DNA of 64,000 bases from WQXF01 sp031552825 (GCA_031552825.1 JAVBMD010000009.1:62001-126000); one strand, 5' to 3'; shown: positions 51,972 through 61,947, numbered from the stretch's first letter. A program made the numbers and translations. The notes: generated by a model not told the origin, from the sequence alone.

Positions 51972-53116
51972 ACCCCCATTAGCTCCACCAGCACAGCGTT
52001 CTGCACATCCATGCCCCGGTCTGTTAGACGCAGCCATCCCGCGCTTCGTTCCAGCAAGCCATCGCGGATCAGCGCTTCCAGCTTCGCCCCCCACACGGCT
52101 TCCGCCGTCGCGCCATAGCGCGCGGCAAATTCGACCAGCGACACGCCTTGCGTCAGCCGCAGCCCCAGCATCACCGCCTCGAAGCGCGCCTCTTCCGCAT
52201 CGATCTCGCCGCGCTCCGCCGCCGGTGAAGCGCCCTCGCGCAGCGCTGCCAAGTAGGCATCCAAATCCGGCGTATTGCCCCAGCGCACATCGCCGACGAG
52301 GCTGTGCGCCGCGCTGCCGATGCCCAGATAATCGCCGCGCCGCCAGTACGTGAGATTCTGGCGGCAGGCCCGCCCGGGCTTGGCGAAGTTGGAAAGCTCG
52401 TATTGTTCCAGCCCGGCCTGCGCCGCCGCGCGGCGCGCCTCGGCGTACATCGCGCGCTCAGCGTCCTCATCGGGCAACGGCTCGCCCTCGCCCGCCGCGA
52501 TGCGCGCGGCCAGCGGCGTACCCTCCTCCACCTGCAGGCCGTAGCAGGAAAGGTGCTCCGGCGCAAGCGCAAGCGCCGCATCCAGCGTCTCCCGCCAGTC
52601 GGCATCGCGCTGCCCCGGCAAGCCGAACATCAGGTCGAGGTTGATATTGTCGAAGCCCTCGGCGCGCAGCAGCGCCACGCCCGCCTCGACATCCCGCCAG
52701 CGGTGGATGCGCCCCAGCGCCGCCAGCAGGCGCGGCTGCGCGGCCTGCGCGCCAAGCGATACGCGGTTAACCCCGGCGGCGCGGTAACCCGCCACATCGG
52801 CGGCGCGCAACGTGCCGGGGTTGCCTTCCATCGTGATCTCCGCATCGGCGGCGAGCGGGAAGCAAGCGCGCACAGCCGACATCAGCGCCGCCACCTGCGC
52901 GCCGGAAAGCAGCGTCGGCGTGCCGCCGCCGAAGAATACGCTGCGCACCGTACGCGCGCCGATGGCGGAGGCCTGCGCCAGCAGCTCGGCCTCCAGCGCC
53001 GACAGATACGCCGGGATGCGCGCTTTTTTCCCTGCAAAGGAGGCGAAGTCGCAATACACGCACTTCGCCTCGCAAAACGGGATATGGACATACAGCGCAA
53101 GCGGCTGCCCGCTCAT
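51968..53116 (-). CDS. hemW: HemW-like radical SAM protein (heme chaperone / HemN-like)
   Basis: A 382-residue radical SAM protein with the motif C15-x3-C19-x2-C22 in HIPFCEAKCVYCDF. It has GGGTPTLL, EGNPGT and the C-terminal HemN-like winged helix. The CVYCDF form (rather than CxxC-x-C with the fourth Cys of HemN) and the lack of an N-terminal trip-wire place it with HemW, a heme-trafficking protein, not coproporphyrinogen dehydrogenase. Its ATG overlaps the preceding stop (ATGA), and its own stop overlaps the next start. lepA-hemW-hrcA is the usual Firmicute order. Confidence 0.92.
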   Translation of the reverse strand: MSGQPLALYVHIPFCEAKCVYCDFASFAGKKARIPAYLSALEAELLAQASAIGARTVRSVFFGGGTPTLLSGAQVAALMSAVRACFPLAADAEITMEGNPGTLRAADVAGYRAAGVNRVSLGAQAAQPRLLAALGRIHRWRDVEAGVALLRAEGFDNINLDLMFGLPGQRDADWRETLDAALALAPEHLSCYGLQVEEGTPLAARIAAGEGEPLPDEDAERAMYAEARRAAAQAGLEQYELSNFAKPGRACRQNLTYWRRGDYLGIGSAAHSLVGDVRWGNTPDLDAYLAALREGASPAAERGEIDAEEARFEAVMLGLRLTQGVSLVEFAARYGATAEAVWGAKLEALIRDGLLERSAGWLRLTDRGMDVQNAVLVELMGV

Positions 53117-53433
53117 TCCACGCGCACCGCCGTGCCCGAGGCGGTGACCATCAGCATGCCGTTGCTTGTACCGAGCACCTCGTAATCGATGTCCACGCCG
53201 ACCACGGCGTTGGCGCCCACCTGCTGCGCGCGGTCGGCCATCTCGGCCAACGCGTTCTCGCGCGCCCGAATCAGTTCCTCCTCATAGGTGTGCGAGCGGC
53301 CGCCGAGCAGATCCGAAAGCCCGGCCACGAAATCCTTGACGAAATTGACGCCGGAAACCACCTCGCCGAACACGATGCCGCGATACTCCACGATGCGATG
53401 GCCTTCCACAGAGGGGGTAGTGGTAACGATCAT
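53113..53433 (-). CDS. YbjQ family protein (UPF0145/DUF74)
   Basis: A 106-residue protein starting MIVTTTPSVEG, with AAAGGAG before the ATG at 53433; the larger open frame across lepA is rejected. The family landmarks IVEYRGIVFGEVVSG, LGGRSHTYEEEL and ANAVVGVDIDYE are all present. Members form pentamers similar to dodecins; the physiological role is not known. It lies between lepA (17 bases) and hemW (4-base overlap), an insertion in the usual lepA-hemW pair. Confidence 0.93.
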   Translation of the reverse strand: MIVTTTPSVEGHRIVEYRGIVFGEVVSGVNFVKDFVAGLSDLLGGRSHTYEEELIRARENALAEMADRAQQVGANAVVGVDIDYEVLGTSNGMLMVTASGTAVRVE

Positions 53434-53450
53434 AGTCTTTCTCCTTTCCA

Positions 53451-55253
<1,803 letters not shown>

Positions 55254-55301
55254 GGTCATTCCTCCATAATTTAAGCGGTGGGATTTCGCGAACGACGCGG
55301 T

Positions 55302-56102
55302 TTATGCCAGCGCGGCGGTGCCGAAGATCAGCAGCAGCTGCGCCGGTACGTAGGTAACCCAGATCCAGAATTCTCTATGCTCCAGATGGACGCCGCCCAG
55401 ATTGGTCAGCGCGATCAGCAGATCGGAGATCATGAACAGCAGACCGCCAAACATCAGCGGCCAGCCGCGCCCGGCGGTGGCGATGCACACCGCCACGGTG
55501 CTGCCGGTCATCGCCGCGAGCAGCAGCGCGTATACCAGCGCCCCGGCGCGCAGCACCAACGGCTGATTGGGGCGGAACAGCACCGCTGCGCAAAGCAAAA
55601 TCAGCACCAGCAGACCAAAGGCGACCACCATGATCCAAAGCGGCCACATCGCCGTGGCGCCGGTGCCGAGGTACAGCGCCAGCATGGCGCGCTGATACAG
55701 GATCTGCGCCACCGCGAAGCAGCCCATACCCCATAGGAAGTACTGGCGCACCAGCTTGGCTATCGGCGGGTATCGCATAATCATCGCATCGCCGAAGAAC
55801 GAAAAGCCGACGCCAGCGCATACCAGCGCCATCGCCCGGTGCGGATGGATGACGGTCAGGATGCTCGCAAGCAGCACCAGGATCGCGCTGATGCGGATCT
55901 TGACGGCCTGCTCGTTCTCCGCCGCATTCCGCCACAAACGTTTTGCCCATGCGCGGGTGCGGCCAAACGGCTTGGCGTCGTTGAGGGTCAGCTCATCGAG
56001 CATCCCGCCCAACACCGGCTCAGTCAGCAGCCGCCCGATGTCGCCAAGGAACTTTCCCGCGCGCTTGATCGCTCGTTTCAGTTTTTCCCAAAGCTCCGCC
56101 AT
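55302..56102 (-). CDS. YhhN/TMEM86-family membrane protein
   Basis: A 266-residue protein. Residues 1-70 are a basic soluble extension; seven to eight hydrophobic segments follow from about 70. The family motifs are GVGFSFFGDAMI (near 98) and LLFMISDLLIAL (near 225). Animal homologues (TMEM86) hydrolyse lysoplasmalogens; the activity of bacterial YhhN proteins is less clear. The N-terminal extension is unusual for the family. The ATG directly follows the TAG of the glycosyltransferase gene with GGGGAGG upstream, so the two are co-translated. Confidence 0.85.
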   Translation of the reverse strand: MAELWEKLKRAIKRAGKFLGDIGRLLTEPVLGGMLDELTLNDAKPFGRTRAWAKRLWRNAAENEQAVKIRISAILVLLASILTVIHPHRAMALVCAGVGFSFFGDAMIMRYPPIAKLVRQYFLWGMGCFAVAQILYQRAMLALYLGTGATAMWPLWIMVVAFGLLVLILLCAAVLFRPNQPLVLRAGALVYALLLAAMTGSTVAVCIATAGRGWPLMFGGLLFMISDLLIALTNLGGVHLEHREFWIWVTYVPAQLLLIFGTAALA

Positions 56103-57440
56103 CTATTTCCTCCCCTTCGGCACCTGTTGAATCCGCGCATAGATCGCGGCCTGCAACGCTTCGCGCCCATGATGCTCCCGCGCGCAGTCCAGCCCGCGCC
56201 GCACCAGTTGGAGCCGACCATCCGCGTCGAACAGTGTGCGCAGCGCGCGCAGCAGTTCCTCGCGGCGGTTCCGCCCAGCCACCACGCCCAGCCCGCCCTC
56301 GGCGATGTATCGCACCGAGGAGACCTCCGCCGGGCCGACGGCCAGCATGCACCGCCCCGCCGCCATATACTCCGGAATCTTGGTGGACAGCGAAAGCCGC
56401 GTCACCTTTTTCGCCGCGCGCGCGAAAGCTTCCACCATCACCAGCACGTTGGCCTCGCGCATCTTTTGCCGCAGCTGTTCGGGCGTCAGCGAGCCCTTGT
56501 AGGCCATGGCGGCCGAATCCGACAGCGCGCGCCGCTGTTTCGGCGTCAGGGCATTGGGGGTGTACACCTCCAGCTCGGCGTACAGACCCTCCTCGCGCAG
56601 CGCGTCCAAGCATTGGCCGATGGCGCGCAGCACACGCCAGCGCCCGGTATGCACGCTGCCCGCGTAGAGCAGGCGCAGCGGATCCTCCTGCGTCCCGGCA
56701 GCCGGGCGCTCCGGTACGAAATCGGGTACCTCCACGCAGTTGGCGGCCACTGAAATGTTCTGGCAACCGAAGCGCCGGGCGTATTCCTCGCGCATCGCCG
56801 GGCCGATGGCGTACACCGCCTCGGCGCGCCGCAGCCCTTCGCGGAACCGGCGCAGGTAGCGGCAGCGGTTGATCCACGAGATCGGCGAGAACCAGCTGCG
56901 TTGGTAGGTATAATCGTCGGTCAGCTGCAGCAGCAGCTTCGCGCCGTACCGGTCGCAGATCCACAGCGCCAGCTCGTACATAAAAGGGAGGTTGCTGCCC
57001 TGAAAGAACACCGCCTCCGGCGCGAAATCATCCAGCCACGCGAGCAGCTCCGGCGAGCGGTAACGGCGGGGCCGCCATGCGATCTCCCGCGCCAGATCGG
57101 CGGCGGGCAGGCGGCGGGCAAAGGCGGCGTTTATCAGCGCGCGCGCGCCGACCTCGCGCTGGCGTTGCGGCGCGCTGACCGCTTCGGCGGCTTGCGGCTC
57201 GCGCACCGTGCCGACGGCGGTTTTTCGGCGCGCCATGGCGCGGAGCACCTCGCTGTCGGTGACGCGAAAGAACCTGCCGCAGATCGAAAAGCTCGGCTCC
57301 TCCGGCGAGATGTACAGCTGCGCCAGCTTCTCCCTCGGCCAGTTTGCGAAGAAGGCGCTGAGCGTCTTGCCGTTGTTGCGCGTATCGCTAAGCGCACTGT
57401 GGCTGAGGATCAGCACGCGCCGATGCCCGGTTTCCGCCAT
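56103..57440 (-). CDS. Glycosyltransferase, GT4-like, for surface polysaccharide
   Basis: A 445-residue cytosolic or membrane-associated transferase. ATG at 57440, two bases after the stop of the epimerase gene, with GGAGG upstream. N-terminal Rossmann-like half (RRVLILSHSALSDTRNNGKTLS in part), and a C-terminal GT-B half with LRLLYAGSVHTGRW, a region near KGSLTPEQL, and ISTKIPEYMAAGRCMLA, the nucleotide-sugar binding face of GT4 enzymes. With capF and capG just upstream, the likely donor is UDP-L-FucNAc or a related sugar, as for WbuB in E. coli O26 (inference from context). Confidence 0.85.
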   Translation of the reverse strand: MAETGHRRVLILSHSALSDTRNNGKTLSAFFANWPREKLAQLYISPEEPSFSICGRFFRVTDSEVLRAMARRKTAVGTVREPQAAEAVSAPQRQREVGARALINAAFARRLPAADLAREIAWRPRRYRSPELLAWLDDFAPEAVFFQGSNLPFMYELALWICDRYGAKLLLQLTDDYTYQRSWFSPISWINRCRYLRRFREGLRRAEAVYAIGPAMREEYARRFGCQNISVAANCVEVPDFVPERPAAGTQEDPLRLLYAGSVHTGRWRVLRAIGQCLDALREEGLYAELEVYTPNALTPKQRRALSDSAAMAYKGSLTPEQLRQKMREANVLVMVEAFARAAKKVTRLSLSTKIPEYMAAGRCMLAVGPAEVSSVRYIAEGGLGVVAGRNRREELLRALRTLFDADGRLQLVRRGLDCAREHHGREALQAAIYARIQQVPKGRK

Positions 57441-57442
57441 CG

Positions 57443-58570
57443 CTAATTCTTCCTCCAAACGCGCTGGTTGACCAGCGCCGTGTAGCCCTGAATGATGCGC
57501 ACCACCTTGCCCGATACGTCCAGCGCCTCATAATCGGGCGGCAGGCGGTAATCGCTCTGCCGCGTCGCCGGGTCGGTGACCAGCGCCAGCGCGGGCAAGA
57601 TGGTATCCGCAGTGATGCCGCCGATCACCACGCCGCCACGGTCGACGGCCTCGGGGCGCTCGGTGGAGGTTCGCAGCAACACCGCCGGAAAGCCCAGCAT
57701 GGCGCTCTCCTCGGAAAGCGTGCCGGAATCCGAAAGCACCGCGAAGGCGCGCTGCTGCAGATGCACATAATCGTGAAAGCCGAAAGGCGGCAGGCTGCGC
57801 ACCAGCGGATGAAAGGCAAAGCCGCGCTCCTCGATGCGCTTTCGGCTGCGCGGATGCGTCGAGAAGATGATGGGCAGGCCGTAGGCCTCGGCCACGGCGT
57901 TGACCGCCGCCATCAGCGTGGCGAAGTGCCCCTCGTGATCGACGTTCTCCTCGCGATGCGCCGAGAGCACGATGTACTTCCCCGCCTCCAGCCCATGCCT
58001 CGCGAGCGCGTCGCTGGCCTCGATGCCCGCGCGGTTCTGCGCCAGCACCTCATGCATCGGCGAGCCGGTGACGAAGGTGAATTCCGCGGGCCGCCCCTCG
58101 GCCAGCAGGTAGCGGCGGCTGTGCTCGGTGTAGGGCAGGTTGACGTCGGCGGTGTGATCGACGATGCGGCGATTGATCTCCTCCGGCACGTTCTGGTCGA
58201 AGCAGCGGTTGCCCGCCTCCATATGGAAAATCGGGATCTTGAGCCGCTTGGCCGAGATGGCGCACAGCGCCGAGTTGGTGTCGCCGAGCACCAGCAGCGC
58301 GTCGGGGCGATGCTCCGCCAGCAGCGCATAGCTGCGCGCGATAACGTTGCCCATGGTTTCGCCCAGATGTTCCCCGGCGCAACTCAGATAAAAATCCGGC
58401 GCGCGCAGGCCGAGATCCCGAAAGAAAATCTCGTTGAGCTCATAATCGTAATTCTGGCCGGTGTGGCACAGCGTATGCTCGAAGGCGGCGTCGCACGCCT
58501 TGATGCAGGCGCTGAGCCGAATGATCTCCGGCCGGGTGCCTAGGATGGTCATCACGCGGAGCTTTTTCAT
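57443..58570 (-). CDS. capG: UDP-N-acetyl sugar 2-epimerase (CapG/FnlC/WecB family)
   Basis: A 375-residue GT-B-fold epimerase starting MKKLRVMTILGTRPEIIRL in part; ATG at 58570 after GAGGG. It has the family motifs GQNYDYELN, LGDTNS, HMEAGNRCFDQNVPEE and THPRSRKRIEE, and SDSGTLSEES. The last motif and the pairing with a CapF gene 15 bases upstream point to CapG/FnlC, which epimerises UDP-L-PneNAc/TalNAc to UDP-L-FucNAc, rather than the GlcNAc-to-ManNAc enzyme. The call of CapG over WecB rests on context. Confidence 0.88.
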   Translation of the reverse strand: MKKLRVMTILGTRPEIIRLSACIKACDAAFEHTLCHTGQNYDYELNEIFFRDLGLRAPDFYLSCAGEHLGETMGNVIARSYALLAEHRPDALLVLGDTNSALCAISAKRLKIPIFHMEAGNRCFDQNVPEEINRRIVDHTADVNLPYTEHSRRYLLAEGRPAEFTFVTGSPMHEVLAQNRAGIEASDALARHGLEAGKYIVLSAHREENVDHEGHFATLMAAVNAVAEAYGLPIIFSTHPRSRKRIEERGFAFHPLVRSLPPFGFHDYVHLQQRAFAVLSDSGTLSEESAMLGFPAVLLRTSTERPEAVDRGGVVIGGITADTILPALALVTDPATRQSDYRLPPDYEALDVSGKVVRIIQGYTALVNQRVWRKN

Positions 58571-58585
58571 CGGAATGCCCTCTAC

Positions 58586-59713
58586 TCACACTTCTTCGAA
58601 ATATGTATCCGGATGTTCGGGGTTAAAGACGTCCCCCGCCCAGATCAGCAGCGTCAGTTCCTCGCTGCCCGTGTTCTCGATGCTATGGGTGTAGCCGGGC
58701 GGGATGTCCACCACGTCCCAGCTCGCCCCGCTGACAGGGTAGGAAAGAACCTCCCGCGCGCCCAGCTTCCGGAAGCGGATCACGCCCTCGCCGCGCAGCA
58801 CGATGAACTTTTCCACCTTGGTGTTGTGCCAGTGATTGCCGCGCGAGATGCCCGGCGCGGTGCTCGAAACGCTGATCTGCCCGAAGTGCGGCGACTTGAT
58901 GAGCTCGGCAAACGCGCCGCGCGCATCCGCGTGCTTGACCGGCGCCACCGCGAAGCCCGTCTCCGGCAGATAGGAAAGATACGTGGCATACAGCTTTTGT
59001 ATCAGCGCGTCCGCGCGGTCGTCGCGCAGCGTCATGGCGGCGCGCCCGGCGGCAAAGCCTTGCAGCGTATCGGCCAGCCAACCCAGCGTCATCGTGTGGG
59101 TAGGCAGCGCCTCGCAGTAGCCGGGCAAACCGGCGGGTTCCGGCGCGCCCTTGCCCGCCAGAACCGCCAGCAGCGCCTCCACCAAATCGTCGATGTACAA
59201 AAGGGTGATCTCGCGCTCCGGCGCATCGACGCGCAGCGCCTCTCCCCTCGCGGCTTGATGGCAGAAGGTGGCCACCACGCTGTTATAAAACGGCCTGCAC
59301 CACTTGCCGAACACGCCGGGAAAGCGGAACACGTAGACCTGCGCCCCGGTTTCGCGCGCGTAAGCAAACACCGCCTCTTCCGCCGCGCGCTTGCTTTGGC
59401 CATAGGGGTTATCCAGCGCCGCCTGCGCCGAGGAAGCCAGCACCACCGGCACCCTTTCCTCGCGCCGCGTCAGCAGCGACAGCAGCGTGCGCGTAAGGTC
59501 GGCATTGCCCTTTGCAAACTCCGCCGGATCCTCCGGACGGTTGACTCCGGCGAGGTGGATCACGAAATCCGCTTCGGCGGCATAGGCTTCCAGCGTCTGC
59601 AGCGAGTCCTGCGCATCAAAAGGCAGGAGGTGAATCCCCCCCTGCACGCGCGCCAGATTGGCGCAAAGGTTTTTGCCCACAAAACCGGCCGCACCGGTTA
59701 CCAGTACGCGCAT
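58586..59713 (-). CDS. capF: CapF-type bifunctional SDR-cupin enzyme of UDP-L-FucNAc synthesis
   Basis: A 375-residue fusion. Residues 1-245 are a short-chain dehydrogenase domain with GAAGFVG (7-13) and catalytic YGQSK. Residues about 255-375 are a cupin with the metal site in NHWHNTKVEKF. This two-domain layout is that of Staphylococcus CapF, which reduces a 4-keto-6-deoxy UDP-sugar to UDP-6-deoxy-L-talosamine. The ATG at 59713 follows AAAGGTGG; a frame 11 codons longer lacks a site. It is the first gene of the capF-capG-glycosyltransferase operon. The first enzyme of the route (CapE/FnlA) is not in the window. Confidence 0.92.
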   Translation of the reverse strand: MRVLVTGAAGFVGKNLCANLARVQGGIHLLPFDAQDSLQTLEAYAAEADFVIHLAGVNRPEDPAEFAKGNADLTRTLLSLLTRREERVPVVLASSAQAALDNPYGQSKRAAEEAVFAYARETGAQVYVFRFPGVFGKWCRPFYNSVVATFCHQAARGEALRVDAPEREITLLYIDDLVEALLAVLAGKGAPEPAGLPGYCEALPTHTMTLGWLADTLQGFAAGRAAMTLRDDRADALIQKLYATYLSYLPETGFAVAPVKHADARGAFAELIKSPHFGQISVSSTAPGISRGNHWHNTKVEKFIVLRGEGVIRFRKLGAREVLSYPVSGASWDVVDIPPGYTHSIENTGSEELTLLIWAGDVFNPEHPDTYFEEV

Positions 59714-59744
59714 GAGCCGCCACCTTTCCCAATTATTCTTATAC

Positions 59745-59773
59745 ATTGTAGCATAAAGAGGAAAGGTTGTCCA
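59745..59773 (-). promoter_or_regulatory. capF: Promoter of the capF operon
   Basis: Minus-strand TGGACA (59773-59768) and TACAAT (59750-59745), 17 bases apart. Its -35 box coincides with that of the divergent promoter on the + strand. Confidence 0.75.
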
Positions 59774-59795
59774 TGCGCTGCCCGCGTGTTACAAT
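59767..59795 (+). promoter_or_regulatory. Promoter of the LUD-domain gene
   Basis: TTGTCC (59767-59772) and TACAAT (59790-59795) with a 17-base spacer, 34 bases before the ATG. It shares its -35 bases with the capF promoter on the other strand. Confidence 0.75.
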
Positions 59796-59828
59796 GATCC
59801 TATACATTAAACCAAAGAGGTGTTTTGA

Positions 59829-60440
59829 ATGGATTTTACTTCGATCCAAACGGCGCTGGAAAAGCGCGGCTTCGCCTGCCAATGTTTCGCCACCGCCGGG
59901 GAAGCAAAGGCATACCTGCTGGATGCGCTGCGCGCCTGCCCGCGCGTGGGCATCGGCGGTTCGATGACGGTGAAGGATATGCAGCTTTCCGGCGCGCTGC
60001 GCGAGCAGGGCAACGAAGTGCTTTGGCACTGGGAGGCCGAGCCTGCCCAGCACACCGAAGCCCTGCGCGCGGCGATGACCGCCGACGCTTACGTCTGCTC
60101 CGCCAACGCGTTGCTCCCCGATGGCCGCATCGTGCAGATCGACGGCACCGGCAACCGCGTCGCCGCGCTATGCTACGGCCCGGCAAAGGTATTTCTGACG
60201 GTTGGCCGCAACAAGGTGGTGGCCTCGGGCGGTCTTTTGGCCGCCGTGGCGCGCATCCGCCAGCAGGCCTGCCCCAAGAACGCGCGGCGTTTGAACTTCG
60301 ACACGCCCTGCGCCACAACCGGCACCTGCGACGAGGAGCGTTGCGGCCGCAAGATGTGCCATCTGGTGCTGGCGCTGGAAGCGCCGCCCAACGGGCGCGC
60401 CGTCGAGGTGCTGCTCATCGACGAGGATCTGGGGTATTGA
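59829..60440 (+). CDS. LUD-domain protein (DUF162, LutC/YkgG-like)
   Basis: A 203-residue cytosolic protein; ATG at 59829 behind GAGGTG. The family landmarks are GIGGSMTVKDM, SANALLPDGRIVQIDGTGNR in part, then ALCYGPAKVFLTVGRNKVV. Single-domain LUD proteins are common in Clostridia; LutC/LutB homologues take part in lactate oxidation. Cysteines cluster in the C-terminal third (CPKNARR, CATTGTCDEERCGRKMCH), which may bind a metal or iron-sulfur cluster. No lutA or lutB lies nearby, so a lactate role is not supported by context. Confidence 0.88.
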   Translation: MDFTSIQTALEKRGFACQCFATAGEAKAYLLDALRACPRVGIGGSMTVKDMQLSGALREQGNEVLWHWEAEPAQHTEALRAAMTADAYVCSANALLPDGRIVQIDGTGNRVAALCYGPAKVFLTVGRNKVVASGGLLAAVARIRQQACPKNARRLNFDTPCATTGTCDEERCGRKMCHLVLALEAPPNGRAVEVLLIDEDLGY

Positions 60441-60466
60441 TTCCGGCACATAGAAAAGTACATAAA

Positions 60467-60495
60467 AAACGGAGCGCGGCACATGCTGCGCTCCG
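60467..60495. terminator. First copy of a duplicated terminator hairpin
   Basis: The hairpin arms CGGAGCGC and GCGCTCCG enclose CACATG-type loop bases. A 29-base identical copy lies 228 bases downstream. This copy keeps the A run on its left (60463-60469), so it has a T run only for minus-strand transcripts; its right side reads GTCAG. Confidence 0.85.
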
Positions 60496-60694
60496 GTCAG
60501 GCTATCAACAAAGTCACGCAGATGGGCTGCGAAGGTCCAGGGCGATCGCAAAGCCCTGGTCGCATCCGCAGATGCGAAATGCCTCGAAGCAAGGTTTGTA
60601 AGAGATTCCACCCTTTGCGAAGGGCGGCCAAAGGGCTTATCGCTCGCCCTTTGGAATCCTTCTCTACGCATCAAACTACTTTGTTGATATACTG
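60496..60694. mobile_element. Structured 199-bp repeat inserted in a terminator, MITE-like
   Basis: The segment is bounded by inverted ends TATCAACAAAGT (60503-60514) and ACTTTGTTGATA (60678-60689), a perfect 12 of 12; CAG and CTG extend this to 60498 and 60694. Inside are hairpins CCAGGGC/GCCCTGG (60537-60543 with 60553-60559), CGCATC/GATGCG (60561-60576), and a larger fold with GATTCCA/TGGAATC outside CCAAAGGGC/GCCCTTTGG. No open frame of note. It is flanked by a 29-bp direct repeat of the terminator, longer than usual target duplications, so the insertion route is uncertain. Confidence 0.65.
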
Positions 60695-60727
60695 AAACGG
60701 AGCGCGGCACATGCTGCGCTCCGTTTT
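60695..60727. terminator. Second copy of the duplicated terminator hairpin
   Basis: Identical 29 bases (60695-60723) to 60467-60495. This copy keeps the T run on its right (60724-60727), so it works for + strand transcripts, while on the minus strand it is followed by only three T before the inserted element. Confidence 0.85.
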
Positions 60728-60738
60728 GATGCGGTTGC

Positions 60739-61119
60739 TTACTTGATTTCGACGACGGCGCCGACTTCGGCCAGCTTGGCCTTGATCTTCTCGGCTTCGT
60801 CCTTGGACACGCCTTCCTTGACGGGCTTCGGCGCGGACTCAACCAGATCCTTGGCTTCCTTCAGGCCCAGGCCGGAGACGATCTCGCGCACGACCTTGAT
60901 AACCTTGATCTTCTCGGCGCCGCCATCCTTGAGGATGACGTCGAACTCGGTCTGCTCTTCCGCAGCGGCGGGGGCGGCGCCACCGGCAGCGGGGGCGGCG
61001 GCCACGGCGACGGGGGCGGCGGCGGAAACGCCGAACTTCTCTTCCATGGCCTTCACCAGCTCGGCCAGCTCCAAAACGGTCATCGACTCAATAGCGGAAA
61101 GCATTTCTTCGCGATTCAT
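60739..61119 (-). CDS. rplL: 50S ribosomal protein L7/L12
   Basis: A 126-residue acidic stalk protein that recruits translation GTPases. ATG at 61119 after GGAGGAAATAATC; an ATG five codons upstream is rejected. The N-terminal dimerisation helices (MLSAIESMTVLELAELVKAM in part), an Ala/Gly/Pro hinge (about 33-55) and the C-terminal domain with GLGLKEAKDLVE and KPVKEGVSKDEA are all standard. It follows rplJ, as usual. Confidence 0.98.
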   Translation of the reverse strand: MNREEMLSAIESMTVLELAELVKAMEEKFGVSAAAPVAVAAAPAAGGAAPAAAEEQTEFDVILKDGGAEKIKVIKVVREIVSGLGLKEAKDLVESAPKPVKEGVSKDEAEKIKAKLAEVGAVVEIK

Positions 61120-61184
61120 GATTATTTCCTCCAATATTTTTTCTTTTTTGTTTGTGGGGTATTATGCGGAGAATCGGTATTGCG

Positions 61185-61718
61185 TTACTCGCCGGCCTTT
61201 TGCTTGCGCACCGCGTCCACGGCATACACCAGAGAACGCAGCGTCGCGGACAGCACGCCCACGAAATTGGTGATCGGAGCGTTCAGGCTGCCCATGAGGC
61301 GGGCGACCAGCACTTCCTTGGGCGGCAGATCAGCCAGCGCGCGGACCGCCTTGGCATCCATCACCACGCCGTCGAGCAGGCCAGCCTTGACCGTCATGGT
61401 GTTGCGCTTGTCGGCTTCCATGTACTCTTTGATGACCTTCGCGCCGGATACCGCATCGTTCATCGCGAACGCGAACGCGGACGGTCCCTGCAGCACGTCA
61501 TCCAAGCCTTCGATCGCGAGCTCCTTCAGCGCACGCTTCACCAGCGTGTTCTTGAGCACCACGTAATCGACCTGCGCGGCGCGGAACTTGGCGCGCAAGG
61601 CGGTCACTTCCTCGACCGTGAGGCCCTTGAAGTCCACCATCACGACGCTCTTGGCGTTCTTAAACCGCTCGACGATTTCCGATACGACTTGTTGCTTGAT
61701 CTCAAGATTCTTCGACAA
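61185..61718 (-). CDS. rplJ: 50S ribosomal protein L10
   Basis: A 177-residue protein that anchors the L7/L12 stalk to 23S rRNA. It begins SKNLEIKQQVVSEI after a TTG start at 61718, with AGGAGG at the right distance and no ATG available. The core has VMVDFKGLTVEEV, VLKNTLVKRAL and GPSAFAFA, and the C-terminal helix that binds L7/L12. The message begins with an L10 leader. The usual rplK-rplA pair is not upstream; comB is there instead. Confidence 0.97.
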   Translation of the reverse strand: MSKNLEIKQQVVSEIVERFKNAKSVVMVDFKGLTVEEVTALRAKFRAAQVDYVVLKNTLVKRALKELAIEGLDDVLQGPSAFAFAMNDAVSGAKVIKEYMEADKRNTMTVKAGLLDGVVMDAKAVRALADLPPKEVLVARLMGSLNAPITNFVGVLSATLRSLVYAVDAVRKQKAGE

Positions 61719-61750
61719 TTGCTTTTCCTCCTTTCTTAAGGTCTAGCAAC

Positions 61751-61888
61751 AAAAACACCCCTGCGCACGGGCGCAAGGGCGTATCAAACGCGATCTTCCG
61801 GCAAGCCGGAACCTTACACCTCGGCGGGCGGGGAAACCCCATTATGCGCACGCGCGCCCGCTGTCTACGGCACAGATGTTCAATTGCA
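61751..61888 (-). promoter_or_regulatory. Ribosomal protein L10 leader with attenuator
   Basis: The minus-strand leader before rplJ contains GCCGTAGACAGC and later CCCGCCGAGGTG, the conserved bulge elements of the L10 leader RNA found in Firmicutes. It ends in a long hairpin (61755-61782) followed by five T residues (61751-61755 on the plus strand as A). The L10-L12 complex is known to bind this RNA and favour termination. Family recognised by eye; the full fold was not computed. Confidence 0.85.
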
Positions 61889-61894
61889 GAGGGT

Positions 61895-61923
61895 ATTGTA
61901 ACAGATCGCAGCGTGCGCGTCAA
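61895..61923 (-). promoter_or_regulatory. rplJ: Sigma-70-type promoter of rplJ-rplL
   Basis: Minus-strand TTGACG (61923-61918) and TACAAT (61900-61895), 17 bases apart, about 175 bases before rplJ. It is 24 bases after the comB stop. Confidence 0.88.
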
Positions 61924-61947
61924 CGGTTTTCTTCGGTCGCAGTTTTT

